Source: a virus
Virus record (IMG/VR): IMGVR_UViG_3300014911_000009
Location: 1 to 51,703 of that record
Length of the DNA: 51,703 nt
Reading direction: 5' to 3' (one strand)
Shown here: piece by piece, positions 1 to 8,252 of the stretch
Numbering within the stretch: position 1 is the first letter of the stretch
How the letters are laid out: each line of letters opens with the position of its first letter
Notes under the pieces: model-generated
The model's input: only the letters and a program-made list of their open reading frames with translations
Told to the model about the DNA's origin: nothing
Database searches by the model: none
Made by a program: the position numbers and the translations under genes

Positions 1-114
1 ATTACAACCAACACGTATGGAAAATAGAGCATTGATTGCATCAGGGTCTACTTTAAGCAGATCATTTAGATAATCTACGGTCTCTTTAATGCTAATTTTA
101 TCTTGCACTGACAT
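1..114 (-). CDS. Partial hypothetical protein (N-terminus only)
   Basis: The minus strand opens with ATG at 114 behind a strong AGGAGGG ribosome binding site, and the frame stays open to the window edge, so only the first 38 residues are visible (MSVQDKISIKETVDYLNDLL...). They look like an acidic, helical, soluble N-terminus. The gene is the last one on this side and continues leftwards. An attC-like palindrome lies directly upstream of its ribosome binding site. I do not recognise the family. Confidence 0.6.
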   Translation of the reverse strand, partial: MSVQDKISIKETVDYLNDLLKVDPDAINALFSIRVGCN

Positions 115-117
115 ATT

Positions 118-165
118 AATCCCTCCTGTAACTAACGTTTAGCCGACCTACGGCAGCTTTTTAGA
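118..165 (-). repeat. Degenerate attC-like site
   Basis: Read on the minus strand, a short hairpin (GCTGCC..GGTCGGC) leads into CGTTAGTTAC and then AGGAGGG and the ATG at 114. This is the right half of the integron-like palindromes found between the small genes further on. The left half is eroded and overlaps the stop of the preceding zinc-ribbon gene. Confidence 0.4.
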
Positions 166-274
166 TTGCATCAATACGATATTGCAATTTATTCTCTGGA
201 TCATAATCATAAAAATTGGCACGCCCGCAGTAAGGACATTGAATTACATTCCCCCACAAGCATATACAACCCAT
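161..274 (-). CDS. Small zinc-ribbon protein, 37 aa
   Basis: A 37-codon frame starts with ATG at 274 inside the 3' end of the preceding gene, with 31 bp of overlap, and carries CxC plus CPYCGRAN, a compact zinc-ribbon knuckle. The C-terminus is acidic and aromatic. Its stop adjoins the attC-like palindrome. The ribosome binding site is weak (AGG at about 10 nt), so translation coupling to the upstream frame is likely. Function unknown. Confidence 0.45.
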   Translation of the reverse strand: MGCICLWGNVIQCPYCGRANFYDYDPENKLQYRIDAI

Positions 275-474
275 TCAAAACCTGGTTTACGTTTAATAAT
301 ATTCACCTTCTTTCTGTCTATTTGGTGGAACCAACCCCCACTATTGCCAATCCGCTCACAAAGAGCACTCACCCCACCTGACATTAGTGCTATCCATTGA
401 CCCTCTAGGGGTTCGAGGATGTCAGTGCAATTGGCTTCCCTTACCTTACTGTTGGTTCCACCTATCACTCCCAT
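244..474 (-). CDS. Hypothetical protein, 76 aa
   Basis: The ATG at 474 overlaps the last codons of the terminase gene in another frame, which suggests coupled translation. The product has four cysteines, a Gly/Ser-rich middle and a basic segment (RKKVNIIKRKPGFEW) near the end. No family recognised. It could be a small DNA-binding protein or an unused frame; the intact length and end-to-end packing with its neighbours favour a gene. Confidence 0.4.
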   Translation of the reverse strand: MGVIGGTNSKVREANCTDILEPLEGQWIALMSGGVSALCERIGNSGGWFHQIDRKKVNIIKRKPGFEWVVYACGGM

Positions 475-2168
475 ACACTTCGCCCTACCTCTGGAGCACA
501 AAACTCACTCTGAGGTCTCTGTGGCATTTCTTTTGAGTTCCCCTTCTCATGTAAGGCCAATACAAAACACCTAAACGCCTCTGGAATATGCACATTCTCT
601 GGTGTCCTTATCGTAGTTTTCCCTGTTGTCATGCTTATAGATTCTCTTTCACTCTGAAAGTCCTCTATCAAATCATCCTCAAATTCCTTTGGTAAAACAA
701 ACCCTTTCTTCTTAAAGATATTGTTTAATTTATCAATTGTGAAAACCTTCATCTCCGCTTCTTTTTTTATATACTTCCTCTTACTCGGTGGAAGGTTTTT
801 TGTTTTTGGGTCTACCTCCCAACCAAGATCAGCCTTTTTATTAAAAGATACCTCTATAAGTCTATCAGCATAGTTCTTGCCAGCATATCCCCTGTGTTTC
901 TCATTTCTCAATGTAGTAACTATAGCTGGATTGTTTGTTATGTCCACTCCAGCCCATGATTCTCTATAGAAATCCATAACATAATCTAAAATCTCTGCCT
1001 GATAATCCGAAATAACCTCCTGGATAAGAGACACAACCCCAACCAGAAACCACTTATCTCTTTTTATATGATGGGCAAAAAACAAAATAACTGACGTATG
1101 AATTAAGCCGACATCCATTCCAATACCAACTTTATCAAATATATTAGGGTCTAGTTTGGGTAGATCTGACAAAAATTGATCAGGAGTGCTATTTTCATAC
1201 ATTTTGCCAGTAATAATCGTCTTATAGAAAGAGACTTCTTTAATATCTTCGCAACAGGCTCGTATCGAATCAATATCCCACGGCAATTTGTAAAATGCAG
1301 CAAATTCCCCAAAAACTAGATTTCTACATCGAGGATCTTTTTCAGAACCATACATGTCGATGTCATTCCTGAAGTCTGCAATTGAATAATGCCTTTCAAG
1401 TAATTGGGCTATATGAAAACGAGCATGGGCAAAAGTTTCATCCCATTTTGTATCAGCTAAATACAGAGGACTATCTGCGGTTACAATGTCGCAAGTACCA
1501 AAGAATCTCTCCGTTGCTCCTCTGACAGACTTTGTTTTGGAGAATTTATCCCATGCTTTCTTGAGGAAGAAACCAGCCTCTTCAACATACTTATGGATAG
1601 GGTTTTGGCCTACGATGGTTTCACCTAAATCTTTTTCTCCTGCCTTCCCCATAAAGGCTGCCCCTTTATGTTTCAATTTATACTCATAAAGGGATTTTCC
1701 AAGAACAATTGACCCCGTTTTCTTTCCTGTTAATAAAAACTGGGTTAAAAATCTTATGTGGAGAAAAGCCTTTTGTAGACTCCGCTCTCTCTGGTCAATC
1801 TGCGATTCTCTGTGTGCAACAAGCATAATCTCTGCATTAAATGAATTGATAGCATCTTGCAACATGCAGGATTCTAAAACAGAAGATTTGCCTGTTCTTC
1901 TTGCTGCTGCCATCACACAAGACTCACATAGAATGACAGGTATCTGGAAGTAATAGAGCTTAAAACAATATACGCTTTCCAATTTTTGCATCCAATAGTC
2001 CGCAAATATTGGACGATTAGCTTTTGTCAGGAAATAGAACGATAGTTTTAAGTCCTGTTCTTTGGTTCGTCTTTTGGGAGATTTGTATTTTTTGAAGCAA
2101 GTTCGCAATGTGTTCAATATGTTCTTCCGTTCCCTAAAACTTACAGAAATCGCGCTTGGCAATAGCAA
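465..2168 (-). CDS. terL: Phage terminase large subunit (TerL)
   Basis: This is the packaging motor ATPase/nuclease that moves DNA into the prohead. Visible parts are a Walker A variant ARRTGKSS (about residues 89-97), a Walker B KYVEEAGF (about 193-200) and the start of the RNase H-like nuclease, VGIGMDVGL, with Asp near 352. The frame as given begins at a TTG (2168). An ATG at 2187 with an upstream AAGGTG reads 17 residues (MLEHPVFAIAKRDFCKF) to a TAG at 2134-2136 in the other frame. A +1 shift at TTT-TAG would join it to RERKNILN, so the true N-terminus is probably the frameshifted one. An attC-like site sits just upstream. Function is confident; the start is not. Confidence 0.9.
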   Translation of the reverse strand: MLLPSAISVSFRERKNILNTLRTCFKKYKSPKRRTKEQDLKLSFYFLTKANRPIFADYWMQKLESVYCFKLYYFQIPVILCESCVMAAARRTGKSSVLESCMLQDAINSFNAEIMLVAHRESQIDQRERSLQKAFLHIRFLTQFLLTGKKTGSIVLGKSLYEYKLKHKGAAFMGKAGEKDLGETIVGQNPIHKYVEEAGFFLKKAWDKFSKTKSVRGATERFFGTCDIVTADSPLYLADTKWDETFAHARFHIAQLLERHYSIADFRNDIDMYGSEKDPRCRNLVFGEFAAFYKLPWDIDSIRACCEDIKEVSFYKTIITGKMYENSTPDQFLSDLPKLDPNIFDKVGIGMDVGLIHTSVILFFAHHIKRDKWFLVGVVSLIQEVISDYQAEILDYVMDFYRESWAGVDITNNPAIVTTLRNEKHRGYAGKNYADRLIEVSFNKKADLGWEVDPKTKNLPPSKRKYIKKEAEMKVFTIDKLNNIFKKKGFVLPKEFEDDLIEDFQSERESISMTTGKTTIRTPENVHIPEAFRCFVLALHEKGNSKEMPQRPQSEFCAPEVGRSVWE

Positions 2169-2223
2169 AAACTGGATGCTCTAACATTTTATTCTGAAGC
2201 ACCTTATTATTGTAGTCGATAGT

Positions 2224-2271
2224 ACCTAACACAAAGATCACCGGCTCGTCCGGTGCATCTTTTGGTTAGGG
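2224..2271 (-). repeat. attC-like palindrome upstream of terL
   Basis: On the minus strand CCTAAC and GTTAGG bracket a nearly perfect hairpin (CAAAAGAT-CACCGG / CCGGTG-ATCTTTG) with a 4-6 nt loop. The outer boxes match the R''/R' architecture of integron attC sites, and the element lies between the stop of the 2296-2901 gene and the start of terL. It is one of the cleanest copies in the window. Confidence 0.6.
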
Positions 2272-2295
2272 TTGGCTTGTCATGCGTTTTGCCTT

Positions 2296-2901
2296 TTATT
2301 TCAGCATCTTTGCCCACATTGCCAATTCATCCGCAATCCATCCAACAAAAACGATACTTGGGGAATCATACATAGCATCGTTGCATTTTCTGTTGGCCCT
2401 GGCATCTTCTGACAATCGTGAAGATAGCTCATCTCGGAGAAGAATGGCATCATCCTTAAATCGTTTCTTATACTCGGCAATACACTTTGCAAACAGTTTG
2501 GCTACTTCTTTGTCTCTCTCCCCTGCCCTTATCCTGTCTCTTTCCTCTTCTGTCTGCCCATTAACTATCCATGTCCGTGAGTTTTCATCAATCTTCTTCG
2601 CCTCTTCGTCATACTCGTTTTGAAAATCTCTCAATTTATCGACAAAAAATAACGTCTCAGCTTTCAACTCGGCATGAGTCAATTGGGCATGCCTGCTACC
2701 ACGTTTTGGTGCTAATCCTAAACGCTCCTTGTAATCAGATACCATTAGTTCTAACTGCTTCTGCTTGATGATACCTTCTGGTTGTTTTGTGATGTCCTTA
2801 TTCTTTTTACCGAAATATAGCTTAATCGCATATAACGACCAGGGCACAACAACTAAGGCAATCCCTAGACATAAGATTATTAAAGAGTAGTTGCTTGACA
2901 T
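2296..2901 (-). CDS. Membrane-anchored coiled-coil protein, 201 aa
   Basis: A hydrophobic segment (about residues 7-28, SLIILCLGIALVVVPWSLYA) follows a short N-terminus and suggests a single-pass membrane protein. The rest is highly charged and helical, rich in E, K and R (about 70-170), with few motifs. A good AAAGGAGGAATT ribosome binding site precedes the ATG at 2901. Position upstream of the terminase might suggest packaging or lysis accessory work, but no family is recognisable. Confidence 0.6.
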   Translation of the reverse strand: MSSNYSLIILCLGIALVVVPWSLYAIKLYFGKKNKDITKQPEGIIKQKQLELMVSDYKERLGLAPKRGSRHAQLTHAELKAETLFFVDKLRDFQNEYDEEAKKIDENSRTWIVNGQTEEERDRIRAGERDKEVAKLFAKCIAEYKKRFKDDAILLRDELSSRLSEDARANRKCNDAMYDSPSIVFVGWIADELAMWAKMLK

Positions 2902-2958
2902 AATTCCTCCTTTGTTACTAACATTCTTCAGCTTGAAAAGCTAACCTCTTAAGCAAAA

Positions 2959-3126
2959 TTAAACATCAATTGTTTTGTTGATAGTTGAACTCACCGGGCC
3001 AGCAATACCAAACATTGAATCAAATGGACTCCACCATTGATTATTTACGCCGAATCTATATGTTCCAATCAGTAAGTGGATTATCATTTTCCAATTCCGC
3101 TTTATGTATTCTAGTCTTCCCTTCAA
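2959..3126 (-). CDS. Small hypothetical protein, about 55 aa
   Basis: A frame with TTG at 3126 (AGGA upstream) or ATG at 3087 reads an aromatic, basic peptide with NNQWWSPFDSMF in its centre and ends in a segment whose DNA (GTTTAATTTTGCTTAAGAGG) also ends the methyltransferase gene at 3217. The 3' end and the following palindrome therefore look duplicated from that gene. No ribosome binding site is strong. It may be a cassette-type small gene or a remnant. Confidence 0.35.
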   Translation of the reverse strand: MKGRLEYIKRNWKMIIHLLIGTYRFGVNNQWWSPFDSMFGIAGPVSSTINKTIDV

Positions 3127-3216
3127 TGTAAATCCTATTTAAAGTCTTCTTCAGCCTGAAAAGCTAATGTTATTTATTTGCAATCAGATGGAAATAATAG
3201 GGGTGCTTACTCCCTC

Positions 3217-4593
3217 TTAAGCAAAATTAAACGTCAACTGTTCTGTCGATACTGTCTTCTCCTCTTGGTTAAAATCTAACCTCAATTGCTTTCGTTCATC
3301 TAAGATTCGTTTCTCTGCTATTTTGCAGTATTCAGAATTGATTTCGATTCCTATCCATTTTCTGTCTAGTTTTTCAGCAGCTACGGCGGTTGTACCAGAG
3401 CCGAGGAAGAGGTCAAAGGCAATTCCTTTAGTTGGTGTCATAGTTAGCTTACAAAGATATTCGATGAGTTCAAGGGGCTTAACAGTAGGATGGTCATTGC
3501 GTATACATTTAACTTTATTGCCATTCTTGTCTATATGATATAAAGTATCCAATCCGCCACACTTTACACACGGTATATAGCCTATAAGACCTTTCTCACG
3601 TTCAGAACGTGATGCTTTGGCAACATAAAAGAAGCGGGAAGGACCTCCTGAATCACCTACAAATTGATTGCATTGGTCACGTCTCTCTTCAGCATATCTA
3701 TCACCAAAAAACATGCCTTCACCCAGCTTTGCTTTACTTTTACTCCATTTGCTTATTAGAGTTCCAACCTGCTCATCCAGCATCCTTGCTGCTTCCTCGT
3801 CCAATATTAGATTTGCAGGGTAGCGACCTTTGGATGGCGTTTGTTTATTGTCTCCATATATTTTCTCATCTGTATATTTATTGTTTTTATAAACTCGTTT
3901 TGCACTACCACTTGGTGGCCTCTCGCCATTTAATAATACTCGCCCCCCATCAATCCAAAATCCTGCAACTCCCCATTCCAAGGCATTTTGAGCGAATGTG
4001 CCTTCAAGGGGCTTCATGGCGACGGTTATCATTTCAACAGCAGGCTTAAGACCTGTATCCCAACCATTCCAGAGCTTGGCTTCTTCAGACTGGGGGTTCG
4101 TAGCTGTCTTTTTGCGAAAAGTAACGGCTATTTCAGAAGGATTTACTCCTGGTTTTCTTGAAGATGGCAATATAGCACCCTCTAAGTAACATCCAAGCAT
4201 CTTGTCAATCCCCTTACTGATGTCGTAGCTCTTGGGGAAGCCACTACCATAAACCCAAAGGATGCAATCCCTTATCTCCCATCCTGCATCTTCAATAGCA
4301 CAGGTCAGGCGATGATAAGTACGAGTACCACCAAAAGCTAGAAGCATTGCCCCTGGTTTAGAAATCCTTAAAACCTCTTTCCATACTTCAACCTGAAAAG
4401 CAATACCAGAGGAGTCCCATTTCTTTCCCATAAAGCCTAACTCGTAGGGAGGATCAGTAATAACAGTATCAACATAGTTATCTGGTATTTCTCGCATCGC
4501 TTCTATGCAATCCCCACAGATTATCTTATTTATCGGGTCAACCCCATCTTTCAGGTCGTCCAAGGTGATTACCATTCCCTTTTTCTCACTCAT
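3217..4593 (-). CDS. DNA methyltransferase (N4/N6 amino-methyltransferase class)
   Basis: The protein carries the catalytic motif TVITDPPYELGF (motif IV, DPPY) near the N-terminus and the AdoMet motif FDLFLGSGTTAVAAEKL near the C-terminus, the order seen in beta-class amino-methyltransferases. A large insert of about 250 residues between them probably holds the target recognition domain. Start taken as ATG 4593 after AAGGAG; it overlaps the upstream stop by 8 bp. The last 120 bp are nearly identical to the end of the second methyltransferase gene (8593-8712), which points to gene conversion. Likely a solitary phage modification enzyme; no restriction partner is seen. Confidence 0.88.
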   Translation of the reverse strand: MSEKKGMVITLDDLKDGVDPINKIICGDCIEAMREIPDNYVDTVITDPPYELGFMGKKWDSSGIAFQVEVWKEVLRISKPGAMLLAFGGTRTYHRLTCAIEDAGWEIRDCILWVYGSGFPKSYDISKGIDKMLGCYLEGAILPSSRKPGVNPSEIAVTFRKKTATNPQSEEAKLWNGWDTGLKPAVEMITVAMKPLEGTFAQNALEWGVAGFWIDGGRVLLNGERPPSGSAKRVYKNNKYTDEKIYGDNKQTPSKGRYPANLILDEEAARMLDEQVGTLISKWSKSKAKLGEGMFFGDRYAEERRDQCNQFVGDSGGPSRFFYVAKASRSEREKGLIGYIPCVKCGGLDTLYHIDKNGNKVKCIRNDHPTVKPLELIEYLCKLTMTPTKGIAFDLFLGSGTTAVAAEKLDRKWIGIEINSEYCKIAEKRILDERKQLRLDFNQEEKTVSTEQLTFNFA

Positions 4594-5602
4594 CCCCAAA
4601 CGTCTCCTTATACTCCTTCAATTCCTTCTCTTCCCACTCTTGCAATATCTCCTTATACTGTTCTTCCTGTTTTTCAAGGTCTTCCCAAGATATTCCTAGC
4701 TTCTTCAAAGCACTATCCATATTGTCAATATTATTCCTCTTTCTATAGGTATACAAAACCCCCAACACCCCGGTCCTTAACACAAAAGGTATTATCCAGT
4801 AAGGTATAATGCCCTTCTCCCATAAAAACCAGAGTTCCCTTGACCAAACATGGTACTTGGTGTCCTTATCTTCGTTTTCATATTCGTAATACCATTTATC
4901 TAAACCACCAGCCTCTAAGATATGATGACAGTTATTACATCTGAAAGAAAACTCACCAATATTTTGCTGAACAAACTCCTTGATCTTCCTTTGCTCCTCC
5001 TGGTAGATTTTTACGGTATCTTCGTGGGCTAGTTCTGTCTGGTATTCTTGTTCAAGAACCTTGAGCATATCTTTCAGCGTACCTACAGTTTGCAAAACCA
5101 TCTTAGAGATATTCATTTCGGCTTCGCTAACAAGTTCATCTCTATCCAATGCCATTTTCTGTAGGGCAAAATATTTAATCTCAAGAGTTCTGCATTGCCC
5201 AATCAATGATCTTGCCCTTTCCTTTGCCTCAGTTTCAGGATATTTTCTCAATGCCTCTTCTATATTGTGTAAACTGGTCTCTCGTTCTTTTTCAAATTTT
5301 TCAATCTCCGAAAGAATTTTCTCACGAGTTTGGGGGTCTATCTTTGCCCTTAATATTCCTGCCCCCCCTCTAAATCTTTCATCCATTTGCTCCTTCATCC
5401 TATCTATATACTTCTTTTCATCCTCTTCAATATCCTTATCCTTCCAGCTAATAGGGGCATCTGGAAAGTCTTTTTTATATTCTTCTACGGTGATAGCATG
5501 ATAGTCTCGTATGTGCTCCGTAAGATCAACAGCCTCATAGGGAGGGTGATGGCATATTCTGCATGCCACAAGTCTGTCGCTAGTCTTGGGTTTAGTAGGC
5601 AT
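4586..5602 (-). CDS. Zinc-finger coiled-coil protein, 338 aa
   Basis: The N-terminus has CRICHHPPYEAVDLTEHIRDYH followed by ITVEEYKKDFP, resembling MucR/Ros-type C2H2 fingers that bind DNA. The middle (about 65-215) is strongly charged and helical, probably coiled coil. A second CNNCHH motif appears near 225, and the C-terminal half contains aromatic residues and PYWIIPF. Position in the packaging neighbourhood makes a small-terminase or DNA-binding regulator role conceivable, but that is inference only. Confidence 0.6.
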   Translation of the reverse strand: MPTKPKTSDRLVACRICHHPPYEAVDLTEHIRDYHAITVEEYKKDFPDAPISWKDKDIEEDEKKYIDRMKEQMDERFRGGAGILRAKIDPQTREKILSEIEKFEKERETSLHNIEEALRKYPETEAKERARSLIGQCRTLEIKYFALQKMALDRDELVSEAEMNISKMVLQTVGTLKDMLKVLEQEYQTELAHEDTVKIYQEEQRKIKEFVQQNIGEFSFRCNNCHHILEAGGLDKWYYEYENEDKDTKYHVWSRELWFLWEKGIIPYWIIPFVLRTGVLGVLYTYRKRNNIDNMDSALKKLGISWEDLEKQEEQYKEILQEWEEKELKEYKETFGDE

Positions 5603-5840
5603 TATTTGTTTTCTCCTTGTTTCCTTCTTCTTCCACTCTTTTTAATAATGGGATATTGTCTTTAATCCACTTAGCAAAACAGTATAGACAATATTTCCCA
5701 TCTAAATCTTTTATGTCAAAAGATACTCTAATGCTCAATTCTTCTAGGCTACCTTCTATCCCACAATCTTGCCCGCAAACAGGACAAATTAACCTTGTCC
5801 CGTTTAAGTTTGTCCCAATAGAAAGTTCATTAATGGTCAT
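5592..5840 (-). CDS. Zinc-ribbon protein, 82 aa
   Basis: Start taken as ATG 5840 after GGAGATG. CPVCGQDCG (about 20-28) and CLYCFAK (about 52-58) form a two-knuckle zinc site separated by an acidic strand region. It overlaps the next gene by 11 bp, indicating coupling. The role is unknown; similar small ribbons are scattered throughout this genome. Confidence 0.6.
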   Translation of the reverse strand: MTINELSIGTNLNGTRLICPVCGQDCGIEGSLEELSIRVSFDIKDLDGKYCLYCFAKWIKDNIPLLKRVEEEGNKEKTNNAY

Positions 5841-5844
5841 TTTT

Positions 5845-6270
5845 TCATCTCCTTTTTTGTTCTTCAATGCTTACTAATTCAACTTCCCATCTTGGTGTTT
5901 CAGAATAATACTTCCCTGTCCCTGGTAAATACTCTACAATTTGGGAATCATCCTTCCAAAGAATAGAATTTGCAGCATCTTTAAAAAGCTTAATATAATT
6001 GTCCAGGTCTGGCCTGCCATCAGGCCGAATCTCTCCCTTTTCGGCCATTATTCTTTTCTTCTTTGAAAAGCTTTTGGGTATCTTTTTGTAAATGTTTAGT
6101 CTTAGCTTTAAAGAACCAACTAAAGGAGTATTAGGTTTGTGGGGGATTAACTGGCTTCTAATGTTGTTTTCATCCTCAACCGAAGGATTGTATTGTCCCA
6201 CGTAATTGCCCCTGCGAAAGGTTTTGTGTCTCTTTTTGGCTTTAGGCTCACCATAAATAACAAACTTCAT
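5845..6270 (-). CDS. rusA: RusA-family Holliday junction resolvase
   Basis: The 141-residue length and motifs fit RusA: GEPKAKKRHKT at the N-terminus, and the catalytic region RPDLDNYIKLFKDAAN followed by LWKDDSQIV, with three acidic residues spaced as in the family. It would cut four-way junctions made during phage replication or packaging. It is the first gene behind a 260-bp leader that recurs at 48.2 kb, and the ATG at 6270 directly follows a hairpin (CTCGG..CCGAG). Confidence 0.88.
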   Translation of the reverse strand: MKFVIYGEPKAKKRHKTFRRGNYVGQYNPSVEDENNIRSQLIPHKPNTPLVGSLKLRLNIYKKIPKSFSKKKRIMAEKGEIRPDGRPDLDNYIKLFKDAANSILWKDDSQIVEYLPGTGKYYSETPRWEVELVSIEEQKRR

Positions 6271-6535
6271 CTCGGATTGGGCCGAGGAGACTGCCTCCTT
6301 CAGGTGGCAGAGGAATCAGCCTTCCTCCTTTCTTTTTTAAGATTTTCTCTTAACATTTGCGTTTCATATAGTTAATATGGTTTTAACAAACAACCTATCA
6401 AGCTGTCGGTTGTTTGTTTCTTAAATGCTATATGCTATTTAAGAAGGGTTGCAGTCAATCAACCTATCGTCCTCCGTTCTCCTGCGTGGCTTGACACGAA
6501 ACCTGGAAGGACAAGCTGTCTGCCTTAGCTGACAG
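6271..6535 (-). promoter_or_regulatory. Repeated structured leader, copy 1
   Basis: On the minus strand the leader runs from TGTCAGCTAAGGCAGACAGC through TTGACTGCAACCC, a TTCTTAAAT/ATTTAAGAA stem, AAAGAAAGGAGG, a CTGCC..GGCAG hairpin holding a second GGAGG, and a CTCGG..CCGAG hairpin just before the rusA ATG. About 200 bp are repeated almost exactly at 48.19-48.43 kb, with an extra ~50-bp block here and an extra ~16 bp there. TTGACT with GCATAT 17 bp downstream is a possible promoter. Confidence 0.6.
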
Positions 6536-6764
6536 TAGTTGACTCGGACAATTCCTTCACAGGATTTACAAATAGTGCCAGCATCCCATTATCATTTTCG
6601 ACAATCCTTACTATCCTACTTATATTTCTTCCAATCCGACTCTTTTCCTTCATTAGCCATCTCTCAATAGTTATCCTGCCATATTGAGTGTCAAGTTTTT
6701 CGTTTTTGGGCGAATATTTATAGAGTTGAACTAGTCCCATCTTTTTTGCTTGTTCTTCTGTCAT
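6525..6764 (-). CDS. Hypothetical protein, 79 aa
   Basis: ATG 6764 follows GGGGAG. The product is basic in its middle (KEKSRIGRNISRIVRIVEN), and its last residues are encoded by the start of the repeated leader, so the natural C-terminus may have been replaced when the leader moved in. An 18-19 codon lysine-rich frame (6775-6834) precedes it. Function unknown. Confidence 0.5.
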   Translation of the reverse strand: MTEEQAKKMGLVQLYKYSPKNEKLDTQYGRITIERWLMKEKSRIGRNISRIVRIVENDNGMLALFVNPVKELSESTTVS

Positions 6765-6902
6765 ATATCTATCTTACTCCCCTTTTTTTAAACTTATATT
6801 TTTTAGCTATACTTTTTAATTGTTTCATTACTGATATTCCCTGCTGTACTGACAAAATATGAATGTGTCCACAGAGAAGGGAGTTTAAGTAAGCTCCTTG
6901 TA

Positions 6903-7985
6903 TTATTCCAGCCTAACTGGCATCACAATATTTACCAAGTTTTCACCATCCAACGGTTCTAATACGGCTGGTGAGGCTCCATCTTTCAAAGAAAAACGAA
7001 CATCATCGCTGTCTATTACATTCAGAACATCCATTAAATAATCCTGGTTAAGCCTTATTGTAATGGAGGCCCCATTATAGTTCATGGGGACTACTTCAGT
7101 CCCCTCCCCATACTCCGTGTTTACAGCAGATAAAATCATTTTATCAGTAGAAATATCAAATTTGACAAATTGAGATATTAAGGCCATCCTTTTTAACGCC
7201 CCCATAAATCCCTTTTTGTTAATAATAATCTCGTTGGAGTAATCTTCCGGGATTATCTTCTTATAATCTGGGAACGTTCCTTCCAGCATCCTTATCGTTA
7301 TAGATGAGTCACCAACCTGGGCAACCATATTGTTGCCCTTAAACCCTATGAGCACCTTATCTTTGTCGTCTAACAGCCTTAAAAGCTCATTCAAGCCTTT
7401 TCGTGGCAAAATTGTCCCATCGGGGATGTCCGCCTCAAACGGTTTTTCTATTTTGGCCAGCCTATGGCCATCTGTTGCTACCATCCTTATGTTTTGTCCA
7501 TCACTCTCAAAAAGAACCCCCATAAGGGAAGAGTTCATGGCCATTTTTGCTACTGCAAAGATAGTCTTTTTAATCATGCTTTTTAGCATGGCTGAATCAA
7601 CGGGCATTAGTTCTGTGCCTTCCCAAAATGAAACAGAAGGGTACTCTTCGGGATCAGCGGAAAAAACAGTAAACTTAGAACTGCCAGATCTAATGCTAAC
7701 CTTATTGTCCTCTTTGCTTTTTATCCGAACTTCTCCATCTTCAAGGCCCTTCACAATTTCATGTACTTTGCGAGTCAGCAAGGCAGTCCTACCTTGTTCT
7801 ACAACTTCGGCAGAACAATTAATCTTAACCCCAACTTCCAGGTCGGTAGCTACCAGTTCTAAACTGTCTTTTGCCAAAAAAAGGGCATGTTCTAAGATAG
7901 GTGCAATATTGGATTGCCTCCCACTTACTCCCTTAATTTTTGATAAACTCTTTTCCAATTCTCTCTTCTCAATCCTGACTTCCAT
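6903..7985 (-). CDS. dnaN: DNA polymerase III beta sliding clamp
   Basis: 360 residues, the usual clamp length, with three repeated clamp folds recognisable by VATDGHRLAKIE (about 170), PDYKKIIPE in the middle domain and a C-terminal VMPVRLE close to the conserved MPMRL ending. ATG 7985 follows GGAGG. A phage-encoded processivity clamp implies recruitment of a host or phage family C or A polymerase, which is not visible in this window. Confidence 0.93.
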   Translation of the reverse strand: MEVRIEKRELEKSLSKIKGVSGRQSNIAPILEHALFLAKDSLELVATDLEVGVKINCSAEVVEQGRTALLTRKVHEIVKGLEDGEVRIKSKEDNKVSIRSGSSKFTVFSADPEEYPSVSFWEGTELMPVDSAMLKSMIKKTIFAVAKMAMNSSLMGVLFESDGQNIRMVATDGHRLAKIEKPFEADIPDGTILPRKGLNELLRLLDDKDKVLIGFKGNNMVAQVGDSSITIRMLEGTFPDYKKIIPEDYSNEIIINKKGFMGALKRMALISQFVKFDISTDKMILSAVNTEYGEGTEVVPMNYNGASITIRLNQDYLMDVLNVIDSDDVRFSLKDGASPAVLEPLDGENLVNIVMPVRLE

Positions 7986-8006
7986 GCAAACCTCCTTTTT
8001 CTTGAA

Positions 8007-8252
8007 TTAATTTTTCCAAAATGATTTCTTGTCCTTGCTAAATTCGCTAACAAGTTTCTCCCACCGGTTTTCAATTTTTAACACAATAACTGAGGACAAT
8101 TCCCCCTCATCATAAGTCTTGAAACTAAACCACTTCTTCTCCAAACGCCAATCAGCATCTCCCTCCAATAAGCGTTGTATTCTTTCTAAAACCTCTTTGG
8201 GATATTCACTGCTGCATGGCCACTTTCCTGTTCTCACAGTTTTTTTAGTCAT
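8007..8252 (-). CDS. Hypothetical protein, 81 aa
   Basis: ATG 8252 overlaps the end of the thioredoxin-like gene, suggesting coupling. The product is charged and tryptophan-rich (KWPCSSEYPKEVLERIQRLL) and looks soluble. No family recognised. It sits between a redox protein and the sliding clamp. Confidence 0.55.
   Translation of the reverse strand: MTKKTVRTGKWPCSSEYPKEVLERIQRLLEGDADWRLEKKWFSFKTYDEGELSSVIVLKIENRWEKLVSEFSKDKKSFWKN

Noticed and set aside
2282-2623. Plus-strand 113-codon frame opposite the membrane coiled-coil gene
   Set aside because: Serine/leucine-rich shadow of the minus-strand gene, with no ribosome binding site.
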